From Halorubrum halophilum (lineage in GTDB: Archaea; Halobacteriota; Halobacteria; Halobacteriales; Haloferacaceae), in the NCBI RefSeq assembly GCF_000739595.1, contig NZ_BBJP01000039.1:1-64000 (forward strand): a stretch of DNA of 64,000 nucleotides, read 5' to 3'. Below the pieces are notes generated by a model. The model saw nothing but the letters and a program-made list of their open reading frames with translations, was not told the origin of the DNA and did not search any database. Shown one piece after another: positions 15,404 through 23,547 of the stretch. The position numbers and the translations under genes are program-made. Every line of letters starts with the position of its first letter. Position 1 is the first letter of the stretch.

Positions 15404-16257
15404 ACTTCCTCCACGCGCTCTGCGAGCGCCGCCTGAAACTCTGGTAGGTACTCGGTTTCCCACTTCTCGTCTTTCTTGCCCATCTTGTGCGTGCTGTCTT
15501 TGCTCCGATCGAAGACGCGACGGAATTCGTGTTCCTCGTAGAGTGGGTTCACCAACTCACAATCCACAATCCCGCCGCCGAAGTTCCGCGCGCCACCGAG
15601 CTGGTGTATGAACTCGGTGTTGTGCGCGTTGAGATACTCGATGGCCTCAGCGAGCAGCGCGACGAATTCGGGTTTCGTCTCCCGGAAAGAGAGGTGCCAC
15701 GAGCCGTCGAGGTTCCCGACAGCGTCAAGTTCGGCGTTCCGAAGCGGTTCTCGGTTGTCGTGTTTGTTCCGCGAGACGACGTTCCGGTTGAGCCGGCGGT
15801 AGTGGCCCTCGGCCTGTCCTCGCGTGTAGTCTACGCTGGACCGAACTGGCGAGAACTTGATCGGGCGACGCATCACTTTCCCAGGGCGATTCTCGAACCC
15901 ACCGAAGAGATCGAGAATCACACACCCGGTGCCGTCATCGTCGTCAAGGCACTCGCCTTTCGGGTGATACCCGGCATCGAGGTCGCGGTTATAGACACCG
16001 TCTTTCCGGAAGTTCGCGTTGGCCTCTCCGGGGTGACAGGCAGTACCGCCACGCTTCTGAACGACCTTCTCCATCCCGTGACGAAGCCATCCCGACAGTG
16101 AGAATGCCGGGATGATGCCGCCAATCTGGTTCTGCGGGTCGGTGTCCTCGTAGTTGCCGTTCGAGGCGTGGTGACGATCGGTCATGATGCTGTCACCGAC
16201 CACTAACAAGTCGGTGCGAATCCGAACGAAAACGTCGGAATCGATATCTTCAATCAT
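15400..16257 (-). CDS. Cas7-like RAMP protein of an HRAMP-type locus
   Basis: 285 residues. RAMP-like features: an N-terminal strand and glycine loop (VFVRIRTDLLVVGDSIM), the GGIIPAFSLSGWLRHGMEKV helix, a long insert with Cys and His residues (CHPGEANANFRKDG, GECLDDDDGTGCVILDLFGG), and a C-terminal G-rich element (QLGGARNFGGGIVDCELV) like those of Cas7-family backbone subunits. The two Cys/His groups could bind zinc. First gene of the Cas7-like/middle/Cas5-like operon. The assignment to HRAMP rests on gene order and G-rich motifs, not on a search. Confidence 0.7.
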   Translation of the reverse strand: MIEDIDSDVFVRIRTDLLVVGDSIMTDRHHASNGNYEDTDPQNQIGGIIPAFSLSGWLRHGMEKVVQKRGGTACHPGEANANFRKDGVYNRDLDAGYHPKGECLDDDDGTGCVILDLFGGFENRPGKVMRRPIKFSPVRSSVDYTRGQAEGHYRRLNRNVVSRNKHDNREPLRNAELDAVGNLDGSWHLSFRETKPEFVALLAEAIEYLNAHNTEFIHQLGGARNFGGGIVDCELVNPLYEEHEFRRVFDRSKDSTHKMGKKDEKWETEYLPEFQAALAERVEEV

Positions 16258-16424
16258 GGGTTACTTGATCACCTGCGGGCTGGTCGTCGGACAGACGAGT
16301 CCCGCAGTGGAGCTACCGGTATTGTGGCTGCTGAGCTGGATCGCTCGCTCATGAGCTGTAGGCTGACGGTGTATCACGAGCGATTGCCGTAGACTGAGGT
16401 CTTGATGGATTAGATTGCCCGCCA
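16258..16424. other. Leader between the zinc-finger operon and the Cas7-like gene
   Basis: 167 bp without an open frame that looks coding. It separates two minus-strand gene groups and may hold a promoter for the HRAMP-like genes, but no clear TATA-like element is visible in it, so read-through from 17399 is possible. No CRISPR-like repeats were seen here. Confidence 0.3.
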
Positions 16425-16901
16425 TTACTCAGACTCCGCTTGGAGTGCGCCCCCGACCGAGCGAGTGTGCTCCCGGATCGCGGTCAGCAAGGGTGTGGGT
16501 TCCTGCTGTTGGGTATTGGTTGGCGAACGCTCTGTGGGGGTGTCTGGACGGACGTGTGGCTCCCTGCTTGTCATCGGGCTGGTAACCACTGCCTCCGGAC
16601 CAAGCAGAACATACGTCATCGATTGGGTACGCACGTCAGCGCATGTCCCGATGTGGCCCGTCAGGACGTACTCGCGAACACCGCGGGTGAAGACAGTGGG
16701 GTGTTCGTGAACATCTGAACCGCACATGATGTAGCCGATCGCGTACGCGGGTTCGCCGGCCGCGCGGTAGGCGTAGGCGGTGATGTCGTCGCCTTCGTGG
16801 AGCGGTTGGCTACAGACTTGGCAGATCGGGTGGTTGGTGTTGAGTAAGATGCGTGAAAGCTGGGAGAGATCTGCGGCTTGCGGATCGTCGGGGCGGGTCA
16901 T
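16425..16901 (-). CDS. Zinc-finger protein of haloarchaeal mobile DNA (function unknown)
   Basis: 158 residues from the ATG at 16901, overlapping the upstream wHTH stop by four bases. A CQVC zinc knuckle near residue 30 (HPICQVCSQPLHEGDD) is paired with a later Cys (GYIMCGSDVHEH) and further His/Cys (HIGTCADV). A Pro/Thr-rich linker and a short helical tail follow. Similar small zinc proteins are common in haloarchaeal plasmids and viruses. It lies upstream of the HRAMP-like operon on the same strand. Confidence 0.55.
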   Translation of the reverse strand: MTRPDDPQAADLSQLSRILLNTNHPICQVCSQPLHEGDDITAYAYRAAGEPAYAIGYIMCGSDVHEHPTVFTRGVREYVLTGHIGTCADVRTQSMTYVLLGPEAVVTSPMTSREPHVRPDTPTERSPTNTQQQEPTPLLTAIREHTRSVGGALQAESE

Positions 16902-17215
16902 TCGTGCCCTCCCTCGGCGTTGCGAGTGCCAGCTTGCCACGCCTGGCGCGCGGAGAGTGCGCGGCGGGTCGATTCGGTGAGTCGGTACTTGGTCGTGTCG
17001 TGGGTTTGTTTCGTGACGTAGTCGTGTTCGATGAGCTCCTCGAGGGTGTCACAGACCCGGGCTTGGTCGATACCGTTAGTGTAGTAGTCGTCGAGTGCGT
17101 GGTGGAGTGGACCGCTCTCGCTGGGGCCAGTCTGAGAGAGTACCCAGAGCAGGTCGCGGTGGGTGGCTGAGAGATCGGCAAGCGAGATGCCGTCGTTCTC
17201 GCTGGGGCTAGGCAT
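16898..17215 (-). CDS. PadR/phiH1-like winged-helix regulator
   Basis: 105 residues from the ATG at 17215 (MPSPSENDGISLADLSATHR). Winged-helix pattern: DLLWVLSQTGPSESGPLHHA, then QARVCDTLEELIEHDYVTK and a wing KYRLTESTRRAL, followed by a short tail. It overlaps the preceding zinc-finger gene by 8 bp and the next gene by 4 bp, so the three form a tight operon. It could regulate the HRAMP-like genes downstream. An earlier in-frame start (17317) would overlap the upstream gene by 110 bp and is less likely. Confidence 0.65.
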   Translation of the reverse strand: MPSPSENDGISLADLSATHRDLLWVLSQTGPSESGPLHHALDDYYTNGIDQARVCDTLEELIEHDYVTKQTHDTTKYRLTESTRRALSARQAWQAGTRNAEGGHE

Positions 17216-17399
17216 TGTGCCCCTCCACGGTGTCCTCGTCGACGCTGCGTGTCGTAGCGCACGGTGTACAGAGTGGGCCGTCGAAGGCAGCGTAGTACCC
17301 GTCGGCTGTGTTTTCACACAGACGACAGCTGGAGGAATTCCCGTTCGATCCGTCAGTCGTCTCGCAGGGCTTAAGCCCCGCAGTTGCCAGCATTAGCAT
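17208..17399 (-). CDS. Small zinc-finger protein
   Basis: 63 residues with two CXXC pairs (CRLCEN and CTPCATT) about 22 residues apart around an aromatic FDGPL segment, a compact zinc ribbon. First gene of the minus-strand operon 17399-16425. Small haloarchaeal zinc ribbons of this type often sit beside wHTH genes in mobile DNA. Exact role unknown. The start could also be the ATG six bases downstream. Confidence 0.5.
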   Translation of the reverse strand: MLMLATAGLKPCETTDGSNGNSSSCRLCENTADGYYAAFDGPLCTPCATTRSVDEDTVEGHNA

Positions 17400-17621
17400 G
17401 GTTCTGTGTCACCGCACAGAACCCGTCCCGGCCGGGTGCTGGAACACCGCGGCCGGGATTTCGACACTCTCTCACGAGCCAAGGGTTCGTCACTCGGGTT
17501 CCGTATAACAATGATTGACTTCTGGTAACATATACTTGACGGTGGTATCTGATATGTGCTTTAGCTAGTCTATAAGTGCTATTCATCCGTAATATAGACT
17601 ATGACATTGAATATGTGCTCT

Positions 17622-17942
17622 ATGAGGCATTCAGGCAAGTGGATGACTTCTCTTGATGATCGAATTTTAGAGTTTCTTTATGAAAATAAACCGACAACAC
17701 CCACGAAAATGACTACAGAGGCATCTCTACCTTACTCTAGACAGCACGTCGACAGGAGATGCAAAAAACTGGATGAAGAAGGCCTCCTCGAAAGCTTAGG
17801 GAATGGTGTCTACATGATCACTGAAGCCGGTGAGGCATATCTCGAAGGTCGTTTGGACACTGAAGATTGGCGGTATATTGACGAAGAGACTGATGAGGAC
17901 GCCCATGATGATTCGGCTGAAGACGTTGTTACTGACGACTGA
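17622..17942 (+). CDS. phiH1-repressor-like winged-helix protein
   Basis: About 106 residues. Starts MRHSGKWMTSLDDRILEFLY, the typical N-terminus of haloarchaeal phiH1-repressor-like proteins, followed by a wHTH (SRQHVDRRCKKLDEEGLLE), a wing (GVYMITEAGEAYLEG) and an acidic tail. I chose the ATG at 17622; ATGs at 17601 and 17643 are also in frame. The surrounding DNA is more AT-rich than its neighbours. It stands alone, divergent from the operon at 17399. Confidence 0.7.
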   Translation: MRHSGKWMTSLDDRILEFLYENKPTTPTKMTTEASLPYSRQHVDRRCKKLDEEGLLESLGNGVYMITEAGEAYLEGRLDTEDWRYIDEETDEDAHDDSAEDVVTDD

Positions 17943-18271
17943 ACGGTAGTTTGCTTAGTATGTATGGATTACTCTAGATTGGGCGAGTACTCTTAACCAA
18001 CAGAGAATGTGTTTGAGAGCGACTGTTGGTTAACAAAATCCTTTGGTGTACTCCTGAAAACTAGATCTCTGTCAATTAGATTCACGCACTTCATTATCGG
18101 TGCTCAGATGAGGTTTATCGGGTGCGTGCCCGCGCCACGCTTCTCTGTCTTCCGTGCCAAGTTGGTCGGTCAACATGGCGGTCACCTACTGTATCTGTGT
18201 GGAATTGGATCGCTAATGTGTGTACGCTGACCGAAATAGTTTTGACACAACTAACTACATTCGAATACATT
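17943..18271. other. Intergenic region, nothing recognised
   Basis: About 330 bp between the phiH1-like gene and the antitoxin gene. Open frames here are short and overlap each other. A promoter for the gene at 18272 may lie near 18236-18250 (AATAGTTTTGACACAACTAA), but the match to a TATA box is weak. Confidence 0.3.
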
Positions 18272-18685
18272 ATGCCAGTACTGCTTGAGAACCACGACTC
18301 CGAACTTGCCCTTCGACCGGGGACAACGAAGTTAGATATCGTGAAATACCTCTATCAACACCCCGAGTGGGGGTACTCTCCAAAAGACGTTACAGAAGCC
18401 CTTGACATCCCTCGGAGGACTGCAACGACCACGCTCAAACGGCTCTACGACGACGGCTATCTGGGTAAAACCGACGACGGCTACTACCACGCACTCGGTG
18501 ACCGTGAAGACATCCGGCGGTACGTCTCCAGTCTCAATCAAACTCACCGAATGTTCGGCCACCACCGTGACGGGAATGTTACGCCCGAGATACCGGAGAA
18601 ACAGATCGGTGAGAACCGCACCGACGAGGAACTTGATGCAGAACTCGAAGCGCTAGCGGACGAGATGAACGAGTTTGCTGAGTAA
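18272..18685 (+). CDS. MarR-like winged-helix antitoxin of a MazF/PemK-like pair
   Basis: 137 residues from the ATG at 18272 (MPVLLENHDSELALRPGTT). A wHTH core (VTEALDIPRRTATTTLKRL, wing GKTDDGYYHALGD) is followed by a helical, acidic C-terminus (TDEELDAELEALADEMNEF) suited to bind a toxin. The reading frame is intact. It overlaps the following toxin gene by about 11 bp, which points to coupled translation. The open frame extends to 18122, but that part lacks coding character. Confidence 0.75.
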   Translation: MPVLLENHDSELALRPGTTKLDIVKYLYQHPEWGYSPKDVTEALDIPRRTATTTLKRLYDDGYLGKTDDGYYHALGDREDIRRYVSSLNQTHRMFGHHRDGNVTPEIPEKQIGENRTDEELDAELEALADEMNEFAE

Positions 18686-19016
18686 GCTATCAGCAGGGGA
18701 CGTTTGCTGGGCCCGAGACCCGACAGGTGCCCATCCTCAGAGACCGATCGTCCCTCGCTCACGAAACCCACCCGTTCAGTGCTACCGACTGTACCGTGAT
18801 GTGTGTCGGAACGAGCGCCGGAACGTACCAGCAAACCACACCGGAACTCAAAGACGAGCATCTCGAAAAATCTCTTTCAACGATACGTCGTATCTCATGC
18901 CGTGGGCACTCTACACGACCGCTCCCGGGACGATCATGAATGGGAAGACAAAAGGTGAACTCACGGAATCGGGGCGACGACTCCTGAAAAAGTCGCTGAT
19001 CTCTCTTATCCCCTAA
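18675..19016 (+). pseudogene. MazF/PemK-like toxin with two frameshifts
   Basis: The first part (LSAGDVCWARDPTGAHPQRP) and the last part (SFNDTSYLMPWALY, then ESGRRLLKKSLISLI) are in one frame, while the middle (LAHETHPFSATDCTVMCVG) is in another. The pattern fits loss of two bases near 18751-18758 and one near 18868-18875, together one codon, so the frame is restored. The whole is a MazF/PemK-type RNase fold of normal length. As written, about 40 residues in the middle are misread, so the toxin is probably dead unless these are sequence errors. Start codon TTG at 18675 or one nearby. Confidence 0.65.
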
Positions 19017-19019
19017 CAT

Positions 19020-19046
19020 CCTTCGCGCTTCAGCGCAAGGATTCTC
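19020..19046 (+). repeat. IS-end-like hairpin
   Basis: CCTTCGCGCTTCAGCGCAAGG followed by ATTCTCAC: an imperfect stem-loop with an end (hairpin, then ATTCTC) similar to the haloarchaeal IS605-type ends at 46830-46860 and 49620-49640. It lies just after the toxin pseudogene. No transposase accompanies it. Confidence 0.4.
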
Positions 19047-19136
19047 ACGTTGGGAACTGTGGGCTTACACACGCTCTCGCGGACGGCGGCCAATACGACT
19101 CGAATTCCGGTCAGGATAACTCCCGTCGTGGACGCG

Positions 19137-19916
19137 CTATGCGTTGGACTCGACGATATCTTCGGTACTGTCGTCGGAGTCGGTGTCCTCGTCGAACTCG
19201 ACCTCGTCGCCAGCGAGGCGATGTTCTGCCTCGTCACGGTCCTCGGGATACCCGACGTCGATACGCCAGCCGTCGAGCCCGATGGCGTCGATGGTGCGGC
19301 CCGACTGGATGAGTAGATCCACCGCGTCACTGATCTCGTACTCACCGCGGTTCGAGGGCTGGACGAGGTGACACGCGTGGAAGATTGCGGGCGAGAACGT
19401 GTAAAAGCCGGTCATCACCAAGTTGCTCGGCGGGTCCTCGGGTTTCTCGACGACATCTGTGATCTCGCCGTACTGGTTCGTGTCACAGACGCCGTAGCGG
19501 CTCGCCTCTTCCCAGGGGACCTCCTCAACGAGGAACGCGGCGTCGGCGCGCTCCTCGCGCTGGCGACGCACCACGTCTTGGAGGTTCGCCTGAAAGATGT
19601 TGTCGCCGAGGATGAGCATGAAGTCGTCGTTGATGTGTTCCTCGACGGTAAGCAGCGCGTGGGCGAGCCCCTTCTGTTCACGCTGGTGCGTGTAGGTGAT
19701 TGGGACGCCCTCGTAGGCGTCGCCGTAGTGGTCGGTGATCACCTCCTTCATGTAGCCGACGACGACGATGAGTTCGTCTGCGCCGAGGTCGATCAGCTGA
19801 TCGAAGCAGTGGGTGATGAGGGGTTTTTCGTCGACCTCGACCATGCCCTTGGGCTTGTCTTCTGTGAGGGGCCGGAGCCGCGTGCCTTCCCCGGCCGCGA
19901 GTACGACTGCTTTCAT
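19137..19916 (-). CDS. Sugar-1-phosphate nucleotidyltransferase
   Basis: 259 residues. N-terminal nucleotide-binding signature AAGEGTRLRPLT with the conserved KPKGM lysine, then GDNIF (metal-binding Asp) and EKPEDPPSN around the sugar site, ending WRIDVGYPED. Forms an NDP-sugar from sugar-1-phosphate and NTP (glucose-1-phosphate thymidylyl/uridylyltransferase family; haloarchaeal AglF is a relative). It lacks a hexapeptide domain and ends in an acidic tail. It marks the left border of the glycan locus and probably supplies activated sugar for it. Confidence 0.85.
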   Translation of the reverse strand: MKAVVLAAGEGTRLRPLTEDKPKGMVEVDEKPLITHCFDQLIDLGADELIVVVGYMKEVITDHYGDAYEGVPITYTHQREQKGLAHALLTVEEHINDDFMLILGDNIFQANLQDVVRRQREERADAAFLVEEVPWEEASRYGVCDTNQYGEITDVVEKPEDPPSNLVMTGFYTFSPAIFHACHLVQPSNRGEYEISDAVDLLIQSGRTIDAIGLDGWRIDVGYPEDRDEAEHRLAGDEVEFDEDTDSDDSTEDIVESNA

Positions 19917-20033
19917 GGTTTGCGTATACCTCTCACTGCAGTATAAGGATTCTGTATTCGTGAGGTTTGCTAGCTATTCCCACTGAAGCTCTGGGATGCT
20001 ATCTGTCCAATAGCCCTTGTGTCACCTACTAGT

Positions 20034-20440
20034 TCACGTTGTAGTACGCTCGCAGACGCGTTCGACGCCCTCCTTGAAGCTGATTTCGGGCTCCCAGCCG
20101 GTGGCTTCGTGGAAGTTCGAGTAGTCGGCCATGGTGTCATGGACGTAGCCGCCGAAGGGGTACTCGATGTACTCGGGATCGGTGTCGATGCCGAGCGCGT
20201 CGTTGATCAACTCGTCCATCTCGTTGAACGAGTAGGCCTCTTGGGTACCGACGTTGTAGACGCCGGTCAGCTCGTGGTCGGCGGCGAGCTCGCAGGCGCG
20301 GGCCACGTCCGAGATGCGGGTGAAATCGCGGGTCTGGGTGTCGTCGCCGAACAGTTCTTGGACCTCATCGTACACGATCCTGAACTGCACGACTGTGTTC
20401 GCGTAGTGCTCGGCGTAGCGCTCAATCGTAAGTGATGACC
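20034..20440 (-). pseudogene. NDP-sugar epimerase/dehydratase, C-terminal remnant
   Basis: The sequence GDDTQTRDFTRISDVARACE, then GVYNVGTQEAYSFNEM and GWEPEISFKEGVERV is the C-terminal third of an extended short-chain dehydrogenase (GalE/RfbB type). The Rossmann domain and the catalytic YxxxK are missing. The N-terminal portion looks joined by an internal deletion (RYAEHYANTVVQFRIVYDEV). The 5' side is overlapped by the start of the plus-strand glycosyltransferase, so recombination has replaced the rest of the gene. Confidence 0.7.
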
Positions 20441-21733
20441 CCCGGGCATCGGAGAACAGATATCAGCATCTTCTTGAATCCAGATACGGCTATACGGATC
20501 CATGTGGTTCTCGCAGCCGTACGGTCTATCCTGCTTCAAGGGGTTCGCGAATGGAGGGGCTTGGCTGTGATTCTGGAAGTCGTGCTTATAGTGATGTTTC
20601 TCTTGAGTGGATTTGCGTTGGTTCATACGTACTTCCTCTATCCGATAACCCTTCAGCTTTGGACGCGCTTCGTTTCGGATCGAAGAGCGCTAACGAGTGG
20701 TGACCGGCCGAGCGTCGCTTTGATCATCGCTGCGTACAACGAGGAGGAAGTCATCGCTGAGAAGATCGAAAATAGCCTCCAGTTGGAGTATCCGAAGAAC
20801 GAACTCAACATCGTCGTGTTCTCCGACGCATCTGACGATCGGACCGACGAGATCGTGGAGGGATACGAGGATGAGGGTGTGTCTCTCGTGCGGATCGAGG
20901 GGCGGGTTGGTAAAACCGAATGTCAGAACCGTGTCGCCGATCTCGTCGATGAGGAGATACTCGTGTTCTCGGACGCCAACAGCATGTACGAGCCCGACGC
21001 TATCTCCGAACTCGTGTCGAGATTCACTTCTGAGGTCGGTTGCGTGGTCGGCGAACTTCAGTATCAGAAGTCGAGCGATGTGGAAGGAGAGTCGGTGTAC
21101 TGGCGATACGAATCTTGGATCAAACGGCTCGAATCACGGTTCTACTCGCTCGTCACGGGAAACGGATCGATCTACGCGGTGAAGGCGGACTCGTACGTGC
21201 CACAACCGGCCGACGCGATCAGCGATTTCACCGAACCGCTCTCGATCGTTCGAAACGGAGGGCGCGTCGTTTACGCTCCCGGTGCGGTCGCGTGGGAGGA
21301 GACCGAGAGTTCGACGGCCGACGAACTCCAGCGACGCGTTCGGATCGTCACTCGTTCTTGGAACAGTATCGTTCGATTTCGTGATTTGCTTAGTCCATTT
21401 CGGAACACACGATTCGCGTATCAACTGTGGTCACACAAGGTAATTCGGTGGCTCTCTCCTATGTTTTTGTTTGGGGTTCTCGTTGCAAATATTGGACTTG
21501 TATTGCTGGCACCCTTTGCGGTTTTTGAGGTGATGCTCGCAGGACAACTCTTATTCTACTTGTTTGCGACAGCAGGCTGGGCTGCAGATCGATTCGGTAT
21601 TGAGGATTCGATCGCTACTCATGTACCCTTCTATTTTCTTCAGGCAAATTACGGACTATTTTTGGGATTTGTGGACTTCATACGTGGAAATAACATTGTA
21701 ACTTGGGAAACATCTGACAGAGCTAAGGAGTAG
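20432..21733 (+). CDS. Membrane-bound family 2 glycosyltransferase
   Basis: Up to 433 residues. An N-terminal membrane segment (VVLIVMFLLSGFALVHTYFL) precedes a GT-A domain: AYNEEEVIAEKIENSL, VVFSDASDD, DANSMYEPDA (DXD-like) and a late GNGSIYAV, then ED/QxxRRxR-like motif QRRVRIVTRSW, and three C-terminal membrane segments (SPMFLFGVLVANIGLVLLA onwards). It resembles processive or membrane GT2 enzymes. The start is uncertain: the first about 45 residues are unlike the family, and a start near 20567-20594 is more likely. GC content falls sharply after about 21360, so the gene may be a recombinant. Confidence 0.78.
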   Translation: MMTPGHRRTDISIFLNPDTAIRIHVVLAAVRSILLQGVREWRGLAVILEVVLIVMFLLSGFALVHTYFLYPITLQLWTRFVSDRRALTSGDRPSVALIIAAYNEEEVIAEKIENSLQLEYPKNELNIVVFSDASDDRTDEIVEGYEDEGVSLVRIEGRVGKTECQNRVADLVDEEILVFSDANSMYEPDAISELVSRFTSEVGCVVGELQYQKSSDVEGESVYWRYESWIKRLESRFYSLVTGNGSIYAVKADSYVPQPADAISDFTEPLSIVRNGGRVVYAPGAVAWEETESSTADELQRRVRIVTRSWNSIVRFRDLLSPFRNTRFAYQLWSHKVIRWLSPMFLFGVLVANIGLVLLAPFAVFEVMLAGQLLFYLFATAGWAADRFGIEDSIATHVPFYFLQANYGLFLGFVDFIRGNNIVTWETSDRAKE

Positions 21734-21754
21734 GCGAACAAGTCTGTCTTACAT

Positions 21755-22095
21755 AGTGGCAGAAATGATTGCTGTCGGGTTGAGCGAACCTCCTAATTTC
21801 GGCCATGGACAATACTCGATCAAGATCTCGTTGAAATCTACTTGATACCATTCTATGGTTTGTCGATAGTCATAACCACGGTGCTCCTCGTTGGATTCGA
21901 GTAGTGGGTCTCCCATGGTTGCCTTCCATAATTCTTGGATCGATTCGGTATGGCGGCGTTTTCCATCTACGAAACGGCCCTTCTCGTATAATGGCTGGAA
22001 GACCGACTTCTATTGGAGCGAGACAATAGCACTACCACCCTCTGCGGTCAAACGTGACATCTCGGAGAGTGCAGCCGCTCAACTGATTTACCCTT
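21755..22095 (-). pseudogene. C-terminal remnant of a sugar-locus methyltransferase-like gene
   Basis: Minus-strand reading gives SAAALSEMSRLTAEGGSAIV, then an in-frame stop, then LYEKGRFVDGKRRHTESIQE, RGYDYRQTIEWYQVDFNEI and PKLGGSLNPTAIISATM followed by a stop. The first part resembles the region after the SAM-binding motif in class I methyltransferases. The N-terminal half is missing and there is an internal stop codon. The assignment to methyltransferases is tentative. Confidence 0.4.
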
Positions 22096-22295
22096 AGCTA
22101 CTGTACCACTTGTGAAGAAACGGACTTCGGATTTCACACCGATCTGTCTCTTTGCTTTCTACCCAAATAACAGACCCGTCAGAATCATATTGTCGAAATT
22201 ATAGTTCTGTATGTAACGCGAATTGGACACAATTTTAACCTAATAATGAAAAATTTAGTAATATCTGGAAAGATATTTAAGACTTCATTCTTGTG

Positions 22296-23483
22296 TTATT
22301 GATCGCTGATCAGAGATTGGTAGATGCGCTCTATCTCCTGTACATTTGCCTCCCAAGAATACTTCTCTGCGACATTTCTTCCAGAAGTTCCTAGGTCGTC
22401 TCGAAGTGACTCATTGCGCGATAATTTCAATAAGTAATATCTCAACTGTTTGTGATCTTGTTTATCAATTAAATATCCATTTTGCCTGTGTGTAATATAT
22501 TCTTCCGGACCTTCCCCCCGACAGGCGATTACTGGTACTTCACATGCCATCGCCTCTAAATAAGCAATACCAAATGCTTCACGGTAACTCGGGAGTACAA
22601 ATATTTGAGAATTCCAGAGATATTCAAAAACCTTCTCATTTAGGATCTCACCAAGAAACAGTACGTCTTCCATGTCCATTTCCTCGACGTATTCTTCTAG
22701 GGTTTGTCGGTATGGTCCATCGCCAATAAGAATATATTGATAATCAATATCAAGCTGAGAGAGCGCCTTGAGAACAGTCAACTGATCCTTGGATCGTATT
22801 AAGTCACCAACTGATATGATGGTCAATTTATCCTGCTTAATTTCTGCAGGAATGTCTCTGGACTTCACTTCGTCTATTTTTGAGACTGGAATTCCGTTTG
22901 CAACTACGTGGATATCTGTTTTACGTGCTATACGATCCGGGATTTGTTGTTTGATTTTCTGGCTATTTACAAGAACAGCATCCGACTCTGACAGACACTT
23001 ATTTATTATATATCGATTAAAATATTGTCTGTACAGAAGGTTTAAATCTGCACCATGAATCGTTGTGATAAGAGGAACATCAAAATGTTTACTTATAGGA
23101 ATAGATGCGTACCCGTTTGGGTTCGCAACATGTGCGTTGATCAAATCGGGTGTGAAGCCATCGTTCTCTAAGGCTGAGATCCATTTACTGGAAAGAACAC
23201 GTGATATAATTGCTGTTAATGCTTGTGTACGCTCGTTCGGTAGCGAGATCGTTCGCGGATATCGAACCGTTATGCCATTCTTTTGTGATTTATAGGGAAC
23301 GTCTTTATGAAGTGATTTGTATTTTTCAGAAATTCCAGGAAAAGGCGGGATATAAGGATGTGGTGAGATAACTTCAGGTTTATGACCAATCCGCTGTAGG
23401 GCTTCCACCTGATACTGAACGAAGATGCCGTACACGGATCGACATTCGTCTGGATACAAATTTGATATGATTAGTGGTTGCAT
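22296..23483 (-). CDS. Family 4 glycosyltransferase
   Basis: 395 residues with the GT-B fold. The N-terminal half holds the acceptor side (PHPYIPPFPGISEKYKSLHK, VITTIHGADLNLLYR-like segment). The C-terminal half has ISVGDLIRSKDQLTVLKAL, LIGDGPYRQTLEEYV and the E-x7-E motif region REAFGIAYLEAMACEVPVI that binds the sugar nucleotide. Transfers a sugar to a surface or lipid-linked glycan. The DNA is AT-rich compared with the flanks, a sign of transfer. 64 bp downstream of the GT2 gene on the same strand. Confidence 0.9.
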   Translation of the reverse strand: MQPLIISNLYPDECRSVYGIFVQYQVEALQRIGHKPEVISPHPYIPPFPGISEKYKSLHKDVPYKSQKNGITVRYPRTISLPNERTQALTAIISRVLSSKWISALENDGFTPDLINAHVANPNGYASIPISKHFDVPLITTIHGADLNLLYRQYFNRYIINKCLSESDAVLVNSQKIKQQIPDRIARKTDIHVVANGIPVSKIDEVKSRDIPAEIKQDKLTIISVGDLIRSKDQLTVLKALSQLDIDYQYILIGDGPYRQTLEEYVEEMDMEDVLFLGEILNEKVFEYLWNSQIFVLPSYREAFGIAYLEAMACEVPVIACRGEGPEEYITHRQNGYLIDKQDHKQLRYYLLKLSRNESLRDDLGTSGRNVAEKYSWEANVQEIERIYQSLISDQ

Positions 23484-23547
23484 TGATCACTATGACAAAC
23501 AAATTGTCGGAATGATTTGAAATTGTTGATCGATACATCAGATCGCA

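Noticed and set aside
21891-22097. Plus-strand open frame of 68 residues
   Set aside because: The opposite strand has a more convincing remnant resembling a methyltransferase C-terminus.
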